Both the position numbers and the translations under genes were made by a program. Positions 7,492-16,144 of a DNA stretch of 34,767 nucleotides are shown here, one piece after another (positions within the stretch are counted from its first letter, which is position 1; each line of letters opens with the position of its first letter). Source of the DNA: Helicobacteraceae bacterium (GTDB taxonomy: Bacteria; Campylobacterota; Campylobacteria; Campylobacterales; Sulfurimonadaceae). Under the pieces are notes generated by a model. The model did no database searches and had not been told where the DNA came from. It was given only the letters and a program-made list of their open reading frames with translations. The DNA is taken from NCBI GenBank assembly GCA_027068615.1, contig JAMOQV010000049.1, positions 1-34,767 on the forward strand, given 5' to 3'.

Positions 7492-8082
7492 TTAGTCAAT
7501 TTCACTTTTAACCAAAATCTCATCAATTAAACCATACTCAACACACTCTTTTGCACTCATAAAGTTATCTCTATCTGTGTCTTTTTCTATCTTTTTAACA
7601 CTCTGACCAGTATTTGCAGCTAAGATAGAATTTAACTCTTTTTTCATACGAAGAATCTCTTCTGCTTGTATAGCTATATCACTTGCTTGACCTTGAGCTC
7701 CACCTAGAGGTTGATGTATCATAACTCTAGCATGTGGAAGACAATATCTCTTACCTTTTTCACCACTTGAAAGTAAAAAAGCACCCATAGAAGCAGCTTG
7801 ACCTATACATATAGTAGCAACCTTAGGACGGATATAGTTCATAGTGTCAAAGATAGCCATACCAGCTGTTACAACTCCACCTGGAGAATTTATATAAAAA
7901 TATATATCTTTTTCAGGGTCTTCAGCTTCAAGAAATAAAAATTGTGCAACTATAGTTGAAGCAACTTGGTCATTTACTTCTCCACTTAGCATTACAATTC
8001 TATCTTTTAACAGGCGAGAGTAGATATCATAAGACCTCTCTCCTCTACCTGTTTTTTCAACTACATAAGGGATATAGCTCAT
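7492..8082 (-). CDS. clpP: ATP-dependent Clp protease proteolytic subunit
   Basis: A 196-residue ClpP, the tetradecameric serine protease that works with ClpX/ClpA unfoldases. The catalytic triad is visible: S98 in QAASMGAFLL, H123 in MIHQPLGGAQGQASD and D172 in DTDRDNFMSA. The N-terminus (MSYIPYVVEKTGRGERSYDIYSRLL) is typical of the processed bacterial form. It starts 3 nt after tig, with GAGG inside the tig 3' end as ribosome-binding site, consistent with coupled expression. Confidence 0.97.
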   Translation of the reverse strand: MSYIPYVVEKTGRGERSYDIYSRLLKDRIVMLSGEVNDQVASTIVAQFLFLEAEDPEKDIYFYINSPGGVVTAGMAIFDTMNYIRPKVATICIGQAASMGAFLLSSGEKGKRYCLPHARVMIHQPLGGAQGQASDIAIQAEEILRMKKELNSILAANTGQSVKKIEKDTDRDNFMSAKECVEYGLIDEILVKSEID

Positions 8083-8085
8083 TTA

Positions 8086-9384
8086 CTATGCCTCTTTAAT
8101 TTTTGAGTTTAAAAGAGAAGAAAGAACTTTATCTTCTACCATTGACATTTGAATTGCTGGTAAATAACCTGCTTCTTTATAATGCTCATAAGCTTTCATA
8201 GGGTCTTGACCCATTTGCATAGCTTCCATATAGATAGTTTGCATAACTTCTTGCTCTTGTACTTTTACATTTTCAGCTTGAGCTAGAGTATCGATAATAA
8301 AAGTAGCTTTTACACTTTTTTGGGCATCTTCTCTGAATGTTTCACGAAGCTCTTTTAGTTTATCTGCATTTTCACGAAGCTCTTTAATCTCATCTTCACT
8401 CATAGTTGAAGCTTTTTTATTAAGTGCCATATCTATCTCTTGTTCAACAACAAATTCTGGTAAATCAAACTCAATTTCAGCAACCAAAGTTTCTAGTAAT
8501 GCTGGTTTTAACTCTTCATTGTAAAGTTTTGAAAGTTTTTCACCCTCTATTTGTGCTTTTACTTGTTTGTTAAGCTCTTCAACAGTAGCATTTTCATCTG
8601 CAAGAAGTTTTTTAGCTAATTCATCATCAATTTTAACTTCTTCTTTTACTTTTATACCATTTACTTTTACTTTAAATGTAGCTTCTTTACCAGCTAAATC
8701 TTTTGCTTGGTAATCTTCTGGGAAAGTTACTTTAACATCTAACTCATCACCTTTTTTAGCACCAATGATTTGGTCTTCAAAACCAGGGATAAACTGACCT
8801 GAACCTAGAGTTAACTCAAAGTTTTCACCTTTTCCACCATCAAAAGCTTTATCATCTATAAAACCTTCAAAGTCTATAACAGCTGTATCTCCACTTACTA
8901 AAGCTCTATCCTCTTCAACATCAACTAAAGGAGATTGAGATTCTGCTATATCTTTAAGTCTCTTTTCAACTTCTTCATCTGTAACTTCTGGTTTATCAAA
9001 ATCTTTAACCATAGATTTATAATCACCCATATCTATCTCTGGTCTCATAGCTATTTTTACAGCTACTTCAATTTTATCATCAGTTTTTTCAAATTTAGTG
9101 ATATTTGGCTCACCAATAAGTGATTCATTAGAGATATTTAACTCAGCAAGACCTTTAGATAAAACTTCTCTTAAAGCTTCAGCTTCAGCATCTTGAACAA
9201 GTTTTTCACCATAATGTTTTTTGATAATAGCTACTGGAACTTTACCTTTACGAAAACCCTGAATATTTGCAGTTTTACTTAATTCTTTAGCAATTTTGTT
9301 TAAATTTGCTTCAACTTCTGAGTTTAAAATTGTAGCTTCAATTTCAGCATTTGCACCATTGATTTTGTTTGATTTGATTTCCAT
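8086..9384 (-). CDS. tig: Trigger factor, ribosome-associated chaperone and PPIase
   Basis: A 432-residue trigger factor. The N-terminal ribosome-binding domain contains a variant of the signature loop (NIQGFRKGKVPVAIIKKHYG). The FKBP-type prolyl isomerase domain runs from about 150 to 235 (GDTAVIDFEGFIDDKAFDGGKG, IPGFEDQIIGAKKGD). The remainder is the helical C-terminal chaperone arm. It binds at the ribosome exit tunnel to protect nascent chains. It is the first gene of the tig-clpP-GGDEF-def operon, with AAAAGGA as a good ribosome-binding site and a 59-bp gap to lspA that probably holds its promoter. Confidence 0.97.
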   Translation of the reverse strand: MEIKSNKINGANAEIEATILNSEVEANLNKIAKELSKTANIQGFRKGKVPVAIIKKHYGEKLVQDAEAEALREVLSKGLAELNISNESLIGEPNITKFEKTDDKIEVAVKIAMRPEIDMGDYKSMVKDFDKPEVTDEEVEKRLKDIAESQSPLVDVEEDRALVSGDTAVIDFEGFIDDKAFDGGKGENFELTLGSGQFIPGFEDQIIGAKKGDELDVKVTFPEDYQAKDLAGKEATFKVKVNGIKVKEEVKIDDELAKKLLADENATVEELNKQVKAQIEGEKLSKLYNEELKPALLETLVAEIEFDLPEFVVEQEIDMALNKKASTMSEDEIKELRENADKLKELRETFREDAQKSVKATFIIDTLAQAENVKVQEQEVMQTIYMEAMQMGQDPMKAYEHYKEAGYLPAIQMSMVEDKVLSSLLNSKIKEA

Positions 9385-9443
9385 TAGTTTCCTTTTAATT
9401 ACTTTATATTGTTTTACACAACCATTATTTTTGGCAATATTAT

Positions 9444-9899
9444 CTAATTTTTACAAAATTTCGGTTTAAAGTTTAAAAATAATATATAAACTACACCTAT
9501 ATCTATCATAACATCAGCAAAATTAAACACAGCAAAGTTAAATCCACAATGCCAATAAACCATATCAACAACACCACCATGGATAAATCTATCGTAGATA
9601 TTTGATATAGCTCCACCTAATATAAAACCAGCAGGAAGTGCATAACATATCTGTTTTAGATAAAAAACATAACCAAATACACCCATAACCATAACAATTT
9701 GGATATATTTTAACCACTCATTTAAAAATGCAAACATAGAAAATGCCACACCTTTGTTATAAACTAAGATAAAATCTATACAATCTGTATAGTATCTAAA
9801 CCCATCAACAAAAAGCATCTTTATGTTTTGATCTATGATAAAAACACCTAAAAGGCTAAAAACCAATACAACACTTAGTCGTAAATTATACTTATCCAT
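9444..9899 (-). CDS. lspA: Lipoprotein signal peptidase II
   Basis: A 151-residue membrane aspartyl peptidase that cleaves prolipoprotein signal peptides after lipidation. Four hydrophobic membrane segments are visible. Conserved motifs are YNKGVAFSMFAF, GGAISNIYDRFIHGGVVDMV (first catalytic Asp) and FAVFNFADVMIDIGV (second catalytic Asp). Its start overlaps the glmM stop by 8 nt (ATGGATAA) and it has no obvious Shine-Dalgarno of its own, so it probably relies on coupling to glmM. Confidence 0.96.
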   Translation of the reverse strand: MDKYNLRLSVVLVFSLLGVFIIDQNIKMLFVDGFRYYTDCIDFILVYNKGVAFSMFAFLNEWLKYIQIVMVMGVFGYVFYLKQICYALPAGFILGGAISNIYDRFIHGGVVDMVYWHCGFNFAVFNFADVMIDIGVVYILFLNFKPKFCKN

Positions 9900-11232
9900 T
9901 TAATGCTTTTTTAAAAAAATCAATAAGTTCTACCATATTTTGTTCCATCTCTTTTGCATCTCTACATTCAAGTAAAACTCTTAGTTTATTTTCTGTTCCT
10001 GAATATCTTATAAGATGACGAATACCTTTTTTATCTAATTTTGTTAATCTATCTTCCAAACCATCTATCTCAGCTAAAGGTTTTTTTACACTTATATTTA
10101 AGTTTACAAGTTTTTGTGGATATAACTTAAATGGTCTAAGAGCTGTTGATGCTTTTTCATTTTTTGAGATAAGAAGTGCTAAAGATTGCAGTGCTGAGAC
10201 AAGTCCATCACCAGTTTTTGCAAAATCACTCATAATGATATGTCCACTTTGTTCTCCCCCAAAGTTAATACCCTCTTTTTTCATAACTTCTAAAACATGT
10301 TTATCTCCAACATTTGAACGATAAAGTTTTAATCCACAAGATTTCATATAATCTTCTAAGCCTTGATTACTCATAACAGTAGAAACTATACCATTACCTG
10401 TAAGCTTACCTTGAGAGTGTAGATGCTTACCCAAAGCACCTAATAGTTGGTCACCATCTACTACTTCACCCTTTTCATCTACTATAACAAGTCTATCAGC
10501 ATCTCCATCAAGTGCTACACCCAAATCAGCTCTATATTTTAATACATTTTGACATAATTCTTTTGTATGCAATGCTCCACAGTTTTCATTTATATTAAAC
10601 CCATCTGGTTTATCATGAAGTACAATAACCTCCGCACCTAATTCTTCTAATACTGTTGGACCAACTTTATAACCAGCCCCATTTGCAGTATCTAACACTA
10701 TTCTCATACCATTTAGTGTCATTTTTGTTGGAAAAGAGTTCTTCAAATAAACAATATAACGACCTATAACATCATCTATCCTTTTAGCTTTTCCAATGTT
10801 TTTTGCAGTAGCCTGAGCTTCTAATATAGCTTCATCATCTAAAAATATCTCTTCTATCTCAGATTCTACATCCGTAGAAAATTTATCTCCGTTACAATCA
10901 AAAAACTTTATACCATTATCTTCAAAAGAGTTATGAGAAGCACTTATCATAATCCCTGCATCACATCTCATATTTTCAGTTAAATAAGCTATAGCAGGTG
11001 TTGGCATAGGGCCTATTTGAATAACATCATATCCTATTGCACTAAGTCCTGAAACTATGGCATTTTCTATCATATAGCCACTTCTTCTTGTGTCTTTACC
11101 TATTAAAATTTTGTTTGTTTTTGAATTTTTTTTAAAATAAATTCCAGCTGCCATAGCTATCCTCATAGCTAACTCAGCTGTTAAAAAAGAACCAGCCTCA
11201 CCTCGTACCCCATCTGTACCAAATAGTTTCAT
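9892..11232 (-). CDS. glmM: Phosphoglucosamine mutase
   Basis: A 446-residue enzyme converting glucosamine-6-phosphate to glucosamine-1-phosphate for UDP-GlcNAc, peptidoglycan and LPS synthesis. The start MKLFGTDGVRGEAGSF is the family N-terminus. The phosphoserine loop is MISASHNSFEDNGIKFF, the metal loop is DGDADR, the sugar-binding loop is GGEQSGH and the phosphate loop is RYSGTENKLRVL. An upstream in-frame extension to 11325 exists but I reject it: the family N-terminus begins exactly at 11232, GGGAAA precedes that ATG, and a -10 box lies at 11257-11262. Confidence 0.96.
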   Translation of the reverse strand: MKLFGTDGVRGEAGSFLTAELAMRIAMAAGIYFKKNSKTNKILIGKDTRRSGYMIENAIVSGLSAIGYDVIQIGPMPTPAIAYLTENMRCDAGIMISASHNSFEDNGIKFFDCNGDKFSTDVESEIEEIFLDDEAILEAQATAKNIGKAKRIDDVIGRYIVYLKNSFPTKMTLNGMRIVLDTANGAGYKVGPTVLEELGAEVIVLHDKPDGFNINENCGALHTKELCQNVLKYRADLGVALDGDADRLVIVDEKGEVVDGDQLLGALGKHLHSQGKLTGNGIVSTVMSNQGLEDYMKSCGLKLYRSNVGDKHVLEVMKKEGINFGGEQSGHIIMSDFAKTGDGLVSALQSLALLISKNEKASTALRPFKLYPQKLVNLNISVKKPLAEIDGLEDRLTKLDKKGIRHLIRYSGTENKLRVLLECRDAKEMEQNMVELIDFFKKALNG

Positions 11233-11256
11233 AATATTTCCCAATTTTAAACTTTT

Positions 11257-11262
11257 AGTATA
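11257..11262 (-). promoter_or_regulatory. Candidate -10 box for glmM
   Basis: TATACT on the minus strand lies 24 bp before the glmM ATG at 11232, giving a leader of about 18 nt that contains GGGAAA. It supports the shorter glmM start. Confidence 0.4.
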
Positions 11263-11312
11263 TTCTAACATAAGTCTTATCCCCTTTAACTTAACTTTAA
11301 TCATCTTTAAGC

Positions 11313-11318
11313 TATTAT
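11313..11318 (+). promoter_or_regulatory. Candidate -10 box for rpsT-prfA
   Basis: TATTAT lies 34 bp before the rpsT ATG at 11353, leaving a leader of about 27 nt with AAGGA. It is the only promoter-like element on this strand between the divergent glmM and rpsT genes. Confidence 0.4.
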
Positions 11319-11352
11319 TTCGCACTTAAATTTCATGAGAAGGACTCATTCA

Positions 11353-11613
11353 ATGGCAAATCACAAGTCATCAATAAAGAGAATTCGTCAAACGATTGTT
11401 AGAACTGAAAGAAATCGTTTTTACAGAACTCGTCTTAAAAATATAGTTAAAGCTGTTAATTCAGCAGTAGAAGCTGGTAACAAAGAAGAAGCTGTAGCTG
11501 CACTAAAAGTAGCTAACCAACAAATTCACAAATTTGTAAGCAAAGGTATCCTTAAAAAAGAAACTGCTGCTAGAAAAGTAAGCCGCTTACATAAAGCTGT
11601 TAATGCTATATAA
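11353..11613 (+). CDS. rpsT: 30S ribosomal protein S20
   Basis: An 86-residue S20 that binds the 16S rRNA 5' domain early in assembly. The start MANHKSSIKRIRQTIVRTERN is the standard family N-terminus. The rest is lysine- and arginine-rich and helical, ending in KKETAARKVSRLHKAVNAI. An in-frame ATG 18 nt upstream exists, but the AAGGA ribosome-binding site lies between the two and points to 11353. prfA follows after 12 nt, the rpsT-prfA order known from other Campylobacterota. Confidence 0.97.
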   Translation: MANHKSSIKRIRQTIVRTERNRFYRTRLKNIVKAVNSAVEAGNKEEAVAALKVANQQIHKFVSKGILKKETAARKVSRLHKAVNAI

Positions 11614-11625
11614 GGCTAACAGTAT

Positions 11626-12693
11626 ATGTTAGCAGATAAACTACAACCGTTTATCAACCGCTATAATGAACTTAGCGATTTGCTAAGTTCACCTGATATA
11701 ACTTCTGACATCAAAAAGATGACAGAACTTTCAAAAGAACAATCAAACCTTTTACCGATAGTAGAAAAAGCTAAAGAATATAACGCTCTTATACAAGAGA
11801 TAGCAGATTCAAAAGAGATGCTAAGTGATTCTGAAATGGCTGATATGGCTAAAGAGGAACTAAAAGAGTTAGAACCACGAAAACCAGAGATAGAAGAGGA
11901 GATTAAAATGCTTCTTCTACCTAAAGATCCAAATGATGATAGAAATATTATCGTGGAGATGAGAGCTGGTACTGGTGGTGATGAAGCTGCTATATTTGTT
12001 GGTGATTTGTTTGATGCATATACAAGGTATGCAGATTTGAAAGGCTGGAAGATAGAGCTTATCTCAACTAGTCCATCTGAAGCTGGTGGATTTAAAGAGG
12101 TAACTGCACTTATCAAAGGTGAACAGGTTTATAGTAGGTTGAAGTATGAGGGTGGAACTCACCGTGTTCAAAGAGTACCATCAACTGAGAGTCAAGGTCG
12201 TGTTCACACATCAGCTATCACGGTGGCTATAATGCCAGAAGTTGATGATGTTGAGATAAATATCGAAGATAAAGACCTAAAAATAGATGTTATGCGTTCT
12301 TCTGGCTGTGGAGGTCAAAGTGTAAATACAACAGATTCTGCTGTTCGTATCACACACTTGCCAACTGGCATCGTAGTAACAAACCAAGACCAAAAATCTC
12401 AACACAAAAATAAAGACAAAGCTATGAAAGTACTAAAAGCTAGACTTTATGAGTTAGAGATGCAAGCACAACAATCTGAAAATGCAGCAGAGAGAGCTGC
12501 CCAAGTAGGAACAGGTGATAGAAGTGGTAGAATCAGAACTTATAACTACCCTCAAAACCGTATGAGTGACCATAGAATAAATCTTACTCTTTATAGACTA
12601 AATGAGATTATGAATGGTGGACTTTTAGATGAAGTTATAGAACCACTTATAGCTGACAATCAAGCTAAGATAGTTGAAGCTGCTGGGTTATAA
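11626..12693 (+). CDS. prfA: Peptide chain release factor 1
   Basis: A 355-residue RF1 that reads UAA and UAG stop codons. The codon-recognition P-x-T motif is in RVPSTESQGRVHTSA, and the GGQ motif that triggers peptidyl-tRNA hydrolysis is in SGCGGQSVNTTDSAVRITH. The helical N-terminal domain and the domain II segment (VEMRAGTGGDEAAIFVGDLF) are complete. Its stop codon lies within a terminator-like hairpin. Confidence 0.97.
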   Translation: MLADKLQPFINRYNELSDLLSSPDITSDIKKMTELSKEQSNLLPIVEKAKEYNALIQEIADSKEMLSDSEMADMAKEELKELEPRKPEIEEEIKMLLLPKDPNDDRNIIVEMRAGTGGDEAAIFVGDLFDAYTRYADLKGWKIELISTSPSEAGGFKEVTALIKGEQVYSRLKYEGGTHRVQRVPSTESQGRVHTSAITVAIMPEVDDVEINIEDKDLKIDVMRSSGCGGQSVNTTDSAVRITHLPTGIVVTNQDQKSQHKNKDKAMKVLKARLYELEMQAQQSENAAERAAQVGTGDRSGRIRTYNYPQNRMSDHRINLTLYRLNEIMNGGLLDEVIEPLIADNQAKIVEAAGL

Positions 12694-12707
12694 AACCCAA
12701 GTAGCTT
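12677..12707 (+). terminator. Terminator-like hairpin at the end of prfA
   Basis: AAGCTGCTGGGTT (12677-12689) pairs with the segment 12694-12707 around an ATAA loop. This gives about 13 bp with one G-U pair and one bulged A. TTT and more T-rich sequence follow. The prfA stop codon is in the 3' side of the left arm and loop. Confidence 0.5.
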
Positions 12708-12727
12708 TAATCATCTTTAAATTTTAG

Positions 12728-13399
12728 TTATTTTAAAGAGATTAGATAACCATTTGTAAGTTCTTTTATACTGTATCCATAATAACCATCTAACTCTATA
12801 ACAACTCTATAATAACCTTCATGGTTTCCTATCGTTATAGTTTTAAATATACTATTTGGATTCTTTTTTACATACGACAAGATATCTGACTTTTTCTTAA
12901 AATCTATAACTATTCTATGTGGTTTAACCAATAAAAAATCTCTAATCTTTTTACTTTTTGTTATCAGTTTTAACTTCTTATCTAAAGCTAAAAATTTTAT
13001 ATATTGTCTTTTTGCTATCTCTATAAATTTATCCGAAGATCTATTTACTTTTTGAGCAGGATTCTTAAGTGTATTTGATTTTACTTTTATATCTTTTTTC
13101 ACTTCAGATGCAGAGTAATTTTGAGAGATAAAAATAGGAAGATGCCAATCTATAGAATTACCCAAAATAATAGTTTTTTCTTCAATAGAACCATTTAAAG
13201 TTTTATATGATACAGTAACTTTTTCTATAACTCTAGCAGTTGATGGCAGAGTTAATGCTGCTCTTTTTAAAGGTGGAAGATTTTTATCCAAATTTGATGT
13301 ATATGGAAGTTGTTTCAATTCTGAATCAAAGAAAAAAGGGTTTTCTCTACCCTCTAGTGTAAGAAAAAACAAAAGCATTAAAATTACTATCTTTACCAT
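12728..13399 (-). CDS. AMIN-domain envelope protein (CgpA-like position)
   Basis: A 223-residue protein with a signal peptide (MVKIVILMLLFFLTLEG), so periplasmic or membrane-anchored. The C-terminal 90 residues look like an AMIN domain, with IVIDFKKKSD, IFKTITIGNHEGYYRVVIELDG and YGYSI. AMIN domains target proteins to peptidoglycan or the septum. The middle (about 95-130) is Lys/Ser/Asn-rich and probably a flexible linker. The eno, FtsB-like, AMIN order matches the Campylobacter jejuni locus that encodes the glycoprotein CgpA, which supports orthology by position; glycosylation here is not tested. No enzymatic domain is present. Confidence 0.75.
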   Translation of the reverse strand: MVKIVILMLLFFLTLEGRENPFFFDSELKQLPYTSNLDKNLPPLKRAALTLPSTARVIEKVTVSYKTLNGSIEEKTIILGNSIDWHLPIFISQNYSASEVKKDIKVKSNTLKNPAQKVNRSSDKFIEIAKRQYIKFLALDKKLKLITKSKKIRDFLLVKPHRIVIDFKKKSDILSYVKKNPNSIFKTITIGNHEGYYRVVIELDGYYGYSIKELTNGYLISLK

Positions 13400-13425
13400 C
13401 TAAAAATCCTATAAATATTTTATAT

Positions 13426-13704
13426 CTATCTAGCAGATATCTCTTTTAACTCAAAATACTCTTTTTGAAGTGCTGCATTTTCATCTCTTAACCTAATAAC
13501 ATCATTTTGAAGATAAGTTTCATAATCTTGAAGTTCTAGTAGCACCTCAAAAGAATTTGTTCCATACAAAAGTATTCCAATATAAATACCAAGTAAAAGT
13601 ATAATAATTAACAACATAAGAAACTTCCATAAAGACAATCCAAGATACCGCTCAGTTATATCCTGAGAGGTATCTATATCTTCAAAAAGTTCTTCTGTAT
13701 CCAT
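13426..13704 (-). CDS. FtsB/DivIC-like membrane coiled-coil protein
   Basis: A 92-residue bitopic membrane protein with an acidic cytoplasmic N-terminus (about 1-25), one transmembrane helix (about 27-48, LWKFLMLLIIILLLGIYIGI) and a periplasmic coiled coil (about 58-90, LQNDVIRLRDENAALQKEY). This layout is that of FtsB/DivIC septum proteins, which scaffold FtsL and FtsQ at division. Sequence-level identity to FtsB is not certain from reading alone. It lies 14 nt after eno and before an AMIN-domain gene; the same trio occurs in Campylobacter and Helicobacter. Confidence 0.75.
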   Translation of the reverse strand: MDTEELFEDIDTSQDITERYLGLSLWKFLMLLIIILLLGIYIGILLYGTNSFEVLLELQDYETYLQNDVIRLRDENAALQKEYFELKEISAR

Positions 13705-13718
13705 AATATTTTAAACTT

Positions 13719-14984
13719 TTAGTTAAAAATAGTTGAACCTAGGTATTCACCATACATAACTTCATTTTCTATCTCTAAAAGACGGTTGTATTTAGCAGTT
13801 CTTTCACCACGAGCAGTTGAACCAGTTTTGATTTGACCACAATTAAGTGCAACAGCAAAATCAGCTATAAAAGCATCTTCACTCTCACCAGAACGGTGAC
13901 TCATAACACAAGTATAACCATTTCTTTGTGCAAGTCTTACTGTTAACATAGTTTCACTTACAGAACCTATCTGATTTGGCTTGATAAGGATAGAGTTTGC
14001 TATACCTTTGTTAATACCTTCATTTAAGATATTTACATTTGTAACAAATAGATCATCTCCAACAAGTTGAACTTTATCAGCTAACTTTTCAGTTAAAATT
14101 TTCCAACCATCCCAATCATCTTCACTTAATCCATCTTCAATAGAAACAATAGGATATTTCTCACATAAATCAACATAATAATTAGCCAATTCTTCAGATG
14201 TTAGAGTACGATTTTCAGAATCAAGTCTATAGCCACCATCGACAACTAACTCAGAAGCAGCAACATCAAGTGCTATTGCGATTTGTTCACCAGCTTTATA
14301 ACCAGCTTTTTGTATAGCTTCCATAAGAATTTGTATAGGTTCTTCATTTGAAGATAAATCAGGTGCGAAACCACCCTCATCACCTAATGCAGTATTGTGT
14401 TTTTTCTCTTTTAGTATAGCTTTTAAGTTGTGATAAACTTCAGCAGATGCTCTTAATCCATCTCTAAAATCTTCAAAACCAACTGGCATAATCATATACT
14501 CTTGAAAATCAACAGAGTTATCAGCATGACTACCACCATTTATGATATTTAACATTGGAGTTGGAATAACCATAGCATTTGCACCACCAAGGTAACGATA
14601 AAGAGGAATGTTTAAACTTTTTGCAGCAACACGAGCAACAGCCATAGATACACCTAAAACAGCATTTGCACCTAAGTTTCCATAGTTATCTGTACCATCT
14701 AACTCTTTCATTGTTGCATCTATAATAGCTTGATTAAAAGGTGAATGTCCGATAAGAACATCAGAAATCTGAGAGTTTACATTTTCAATAGCTTGTAGTA
14801 CACCCTTACCCATATAGCGCTCCCCTCCATCACGAAGTTCAAGAGCTTCTCTTTTACCTGTGCTTGCACCTGATGGTACAATAGCACTAGCAGTTGTACC
14901 ATCACTTAAAACTACAGTAGCTTTTACAGTTGGATTACCACGAGAGTCCATAACTTCTATTGCACTTACACTATCTATAAACAT
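13719..14984 (-). CDS. eno: Enolase
   Basis: A 421-residue enolase interconverting 2-phosphoglycerate and phosphoenolpyruvate. Recognisable segments are the N-terminal AIEVMDSRGNPTVKATV, the Mg-loop PSGASTGKREALELRDG, the metal ligands in IALDVAASE, SIEDGL and LVGDDLFVTN, the catalytic Lys in SILIKPNQIGSVSET and the signature VMSHRSGESEDAF. It is complete. AAAAAGG precedes the ATG by 7 nt and a TAAAAT -10 lies at 15016-15021 on the minus strand. It leads a three-gene unit with the FtsB-like and AMIN genes. Confidence 0.97.
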   Translation of the reverse strand: MFIDSVSAIEVMDSRGNPTVKATVVLSDGTTASAIVPSGASTGKREALELRDGGERYMGKGVLQAIENVNSQISDVLIGHSPFNQAIIDATMKELDGTDNYGNLGANAVLGVSMAVARVAAKSLNIPLYRYLGGANAMVIPTPMLNIINGGSHADNSVDFQEYMIMPVGFEDFRDGLRASAEVYHNLKAILKEKKHNTALGDEGGFAPDLSSNEEPIQILMEAIQKAGYKAGEQIAIALDVAASELVVDGGYRLDSENRTLTSEELANYYVDLCEKYPIVSIEDGLSEDDWDGWKILTEKLADKVQLVGDDLFVTNVNILNEGINKGIANSILIKPNQIGSVSETMLTVRLAQRNGYTCVMSHRSGESEDAFIADFAVALNCGQIKTGSTARGERTAKYNRLLEIENEVMYGEYLGSTIFN

Positions 14985-15015
14985 TATAAAACCTTTTTTT
15001 TAAATAATTATCGCC

Positions 15016-15021
15016 ATTTTA
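15016..15021 (-). promoter_or_regulatory. Candidate -10 box for eno
   Basis: TAAAAT (within GATAAAATGG on the minus strand) lies 31 bp before the eno ATG, giving a leader of about 24 nt that contains the AAAAAGG ribosome-binding site. Confidence 0.4.
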
Positions 15022-15047
15022 TCTAAATATTGGTTAAAGCCAAATTA

Positions 15048-15071
15048 TATAATATAGAGTTATGATATAAT
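15048..15071 (+). promoter_or_regulatory. Two TATAAT boxes directly before the AAA ATPase gene
   Basis: TATAAT occurs at 15048-15053 and again at 15066-15071. The second ends only 7 nt before the ATG at 15079, so transcription from it would start at or within a few bases of the start codon. No Shine-Dalgarno is visible in either possible leader. Confidence 0.45.
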
Positions 15072-15078
15072 CCATTTT

Positions 15079-16143
15079 ATGTTAAATCTATTAGAAGAAC
15101 TTTACAAAACAGATATATACAATGAAAAATATCATCAAAGAAAAATTTTTATAGACAAAAATAGCTATGAGATAAATGGCATTACTCAAAGTGGAAAAAC
15201 AAAACTTGTAAAAAATTATCTCTTAAGTTTAAAAAAATCAAGCTATCTCTACATAGATTGTAATGATATCCGTATAGAGATAAAAGAACTAAACAAACAA
15301 TTACAAAATTTTTGTACCTTACATAAGATAGATACCCTTGTTTTAGATAACTATAAAAGTGATATAAAGATTATAAATATAACTCAACTTATAATCACTT
15401 CTGAGATAAAACATAATTTTGATTTTTTAGAACATATACAACTTTTACCACTAGACTATGAAGAGTTTTTAGCTTATGAACATAAGTACGATTCATCTGC
15501 ACTTAACCACTTTTTTAAACTTGGTGGATTTCCATCGATGCATAAGATACCAACAAACGATAGAATTATACATATACAAAAGATACTAAAATACACTCTA
15601 AATGATATAGAGTTTGATATACTAAAATTTTGTGCAAAAGTTATGGCTCAAAAAGTATCCCCTTTTGCCATATATGAAAGACTAAAAAACGATAGAAAAA
15701 TCTCAAAAGACAAAGCCTACAAATCTTTTAAAGATTTAAAAGATAAAAACTATATACACCTTTTAGAAAAAACAGACCATCCAAAAGCGATAAAAAAAGT
15801 TTACCTATGCGATATAGCTATAAAAACTGCTCTGAGTATAGATAAACATTTTGCAAGACTCTTTGAAAATATGGTCTTTTTAGAACTTTTCAAAAAAAAT
15901 CAAAAATGCTTTTATGCGGATAAGATAGACTTTTATCTACCAAACAAAGATGAGATAATCCTATGCAAACCTTTTGCAGATGAGAGAACACTTTTTAAAA
16001 AGCTAGAGGAGATAGAGGAGTTTATATTTACCCACACCATAAAAAAAGTAACAGCAGTTACTATGAATAAAGAATCAACCATCTCACACCCTTTTTCTAA
16101 AGTTGAGATGGTACCATTTGATATATGGGCTTTAGGAGATTGA
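15079..16143 (+). CDS. AAA-family ATPase (AAA_14/DUF4143-like)
   Basis: A 354-residue protein. The Walker A motif is GITQSGKT (34-41). The Walker B strand is IDTLVLDNY, where the usual DE is DN, so the catalytic Glu position carries Asn. The segment LLPLDYEEFLAYE followed by FKLGGFPSM is typical of the AAA_14 plus DUF4143 group. Between them lies IITSEI, the expected sensor-1 strand. The C-terminal half contains a winged-helix-like part (KAYKSFKDLKDKNYIHLLE) and a nuclease-fold-like end with KIDFYLPNKDEIILCKP. The function of these ATPases is mostly unknown. The start lacks a Shine-Dalgarno and is probably leaderless. rnhB follows with one base between stop and ATG. Confidence 0.8.
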   Translation: MLNLLEELYKTDIYNEKYHQRKIFIDKNSYEINGITQSGKTKLVKNYLLSLKKSSYLYIDCNDIRIEIKELNKQLQNFCTLHKIDTLVLDNYKSDIKIINITQLIITSEIKHNFDFLEHIQLLPLDYEEFLAYEHKYDSSALNHFFKLGGFPSMHKIPTNDRIIHIQKILKYTLNDIEFDILKFCAKVMAQKVSPFAIYERLKNDRKISKDKAYKSFKDLKDKNYIHLLEKTDHPKAIKKVYLCDIAIKTALSIDKHFARLFENMVFLELFKKNQKCFYADKIDFYLPNKDEIILCKPFADERTLFKKLEEIEEFIFTHTIKKVTAVTMNKESTISHPFSKVEMVPFDIWALGD

Positions 16144-16144
16144 T

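Noticed and set aside
9892..11325. A longer glmM starting at 11325
   Set aside because: The extra 31 residues do not match the family, and the ribosome-binding site and -10 box fit the start at 11232.
11661..12116. A 151-codon open frame antisense to prfA
   Set aside because: It is a shadow frame of a strongly conserved gene. The encoded sequence is low-complexity Ser/Ile-rich and has no ribosome-binding site.
11295..12720. A 16-bp direct repeat (CTTTAATCATCTTTAA at 11295-11310 and 12705-12720) flanking rpsT-prfA
   Set aside because: In DNA this AT-rich, about one 16-bp match between random positions is expected in a window of this size. No mobile gene or target-site pattern goes with it.
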